From Bacteroidales bacterium (GTDB lineage: Bacteria; Bacteroidota; Bacteroidia; Bacteroidales; JAAUTT01), in contig JAAUTT010000281.1 of the NCBI GenBank assembly GCA_012031335.1, forward strand, positions 1 through 6,281: a stretch of 6,281 nt of DNA, given 5' to 3'. Position numbers and translations under genes: made by a program. The stretch's first letter is position 1. Each line of letters starts with the position of its first letter. The notes under the pieces are model-generated. The model made no database searches, had not been told where the DNA came from, and was given only the letters and a program-made list of their open reading frames with translations. This document shows positions 5,999 to 6,281 of this stretch, one piece after another.

Positions 5999-6264
5999 TT
6001 ATTTTATCTTAATTTTTTGTATTCCTTTATCAAAATCATCATATATAATTTTGACTATAAATTGGCCATTACTATCTTCTATCACAACACCATATGCATC
6101 CGAAGCCTTATTCGTATGAATAATCTCGCACCAATTACAACTTGAACTGATCATCTCTTTGTAATACCTCTGATAATTTTGAGTCAAACACTTAATATCA
6201 GATATTCATTTGCCCCTCCACAATTCATTCCTCTACAATTATAATATCCGCAACATGGCTCCAT
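5999..6264 (-). CDS. small cysteine-rich protein of unknown function, one probable frameshift, may extend off the edge
   Basis: I do not recognise this protein. The minus-strand ATG at 6264-6262, preceded by AGGACA, starts MEPCCGYYNCRGMNCGG. One missing base between 6187 and 6207 joins it to the frame LTQNYQRYYKEMISSSCNWC, then GVVIEDSNGQFIVKIIYDD and a lysine-rich IQKIKIK end at 5999. The joined protein has about 88 residues and at least six cysteines, including CC and a CxxC (CNWC), suggesting metal binding or disulfides; no signal peptide is visible. The C-terminal half alternates as in beta strands. Codons are AT-rich compared with the plus-strand genes, a possible sign of different origin. 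The frame stays open beyond the ATG to the window edge, so the true start may lie outside. A caller starting at the CTC/ATG near 6187 sees only 62 residues. Confidence 0.5.
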
Positions 6265-6281
6265 TGTCCTGGTGATTAAAT

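Noticed and set aside
5894..6145. Plus-strand 83-residue hydrophobic frame
   Set aside because: It starts at a TTG, overlaps the minus-strand gene antisense, and its Ile/Tyr/Phe-rich content is what AT-rich antisense sequence produces.
266..6264. Mobile element, CRISPR, toxin-antitoxin or phage-defence genes
   Set aside because: No transposase or integrase motifs, terminal inverted repeats, regular spacers, or defence-family motifs were visible on either strand.

Overview
This window most likely comes from a Bacteroidota (Bacteroidetes) genome. Three things point there: a perfect TTTG-19bp-TAnnTTTG promoter, a GLPGLI-family exported protein (a family concentrated in this phylum), and a large outer-membrane protein of the carboxypeptidase-regulatory-domain/plug/beta-barrel type. 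No rRNA, tRNA, CRISPR array or transposase was seen.

Layout: bases 1-265 are a non-coding leader with a repeat-like edge, a 21-bp-phased direct repeat and a possible -7 element. Next is a LytS/YehU-type membrane histidine kinase (266-1444) whose restored stop overlaps the start of an intact LytTR response regulator (1437-2153). A 102-bp intergenic region follows with a convincing promoter that has a 10-bp palindrome inside its spacer. It drives a GLPGLI-family secreted protein (2256-3007). A 111-bp gap with a hairpin leads to a ~895-residue outer-membrane beta-barrel protein (3119 to about 5804). Two weak hairpins lie downstream. A short, cysteine-rich, unrecognised gene on the minus strand (5999-6264) converges on the others and may run off the right edge.

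The main feature of the window is that every gene except the response regulator is broken by single-base indels, nearly all at short homopolymers: two in the kinase, one in the GLPGLI gene, five or six in the barrel gene and one in the minus-strand gene. I found no nonsense substitutions or large deletions. After correcting each indel the proteins read continuously and recover family hallmarks, including the literal GLPGLI motif. This suggests uncorrected indel errors in the source assembly rather than decay, although reads would be needed to settle it. Each disrupted gene is given once as a whole locus and then by its readable segments.

Functional picture (inference): an inner-membrane sensor kinase phosphorylates the LytTR regulator. 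The regulator may bind the paired 21-bp-spaced repeats upstream of the kinase and of the GLPGLI promoter, tuning an exported GLPGLI protein and an outer-membrane barrel encoded next to each other. The signal and the barrel's substrate cannot be read from the sequence.
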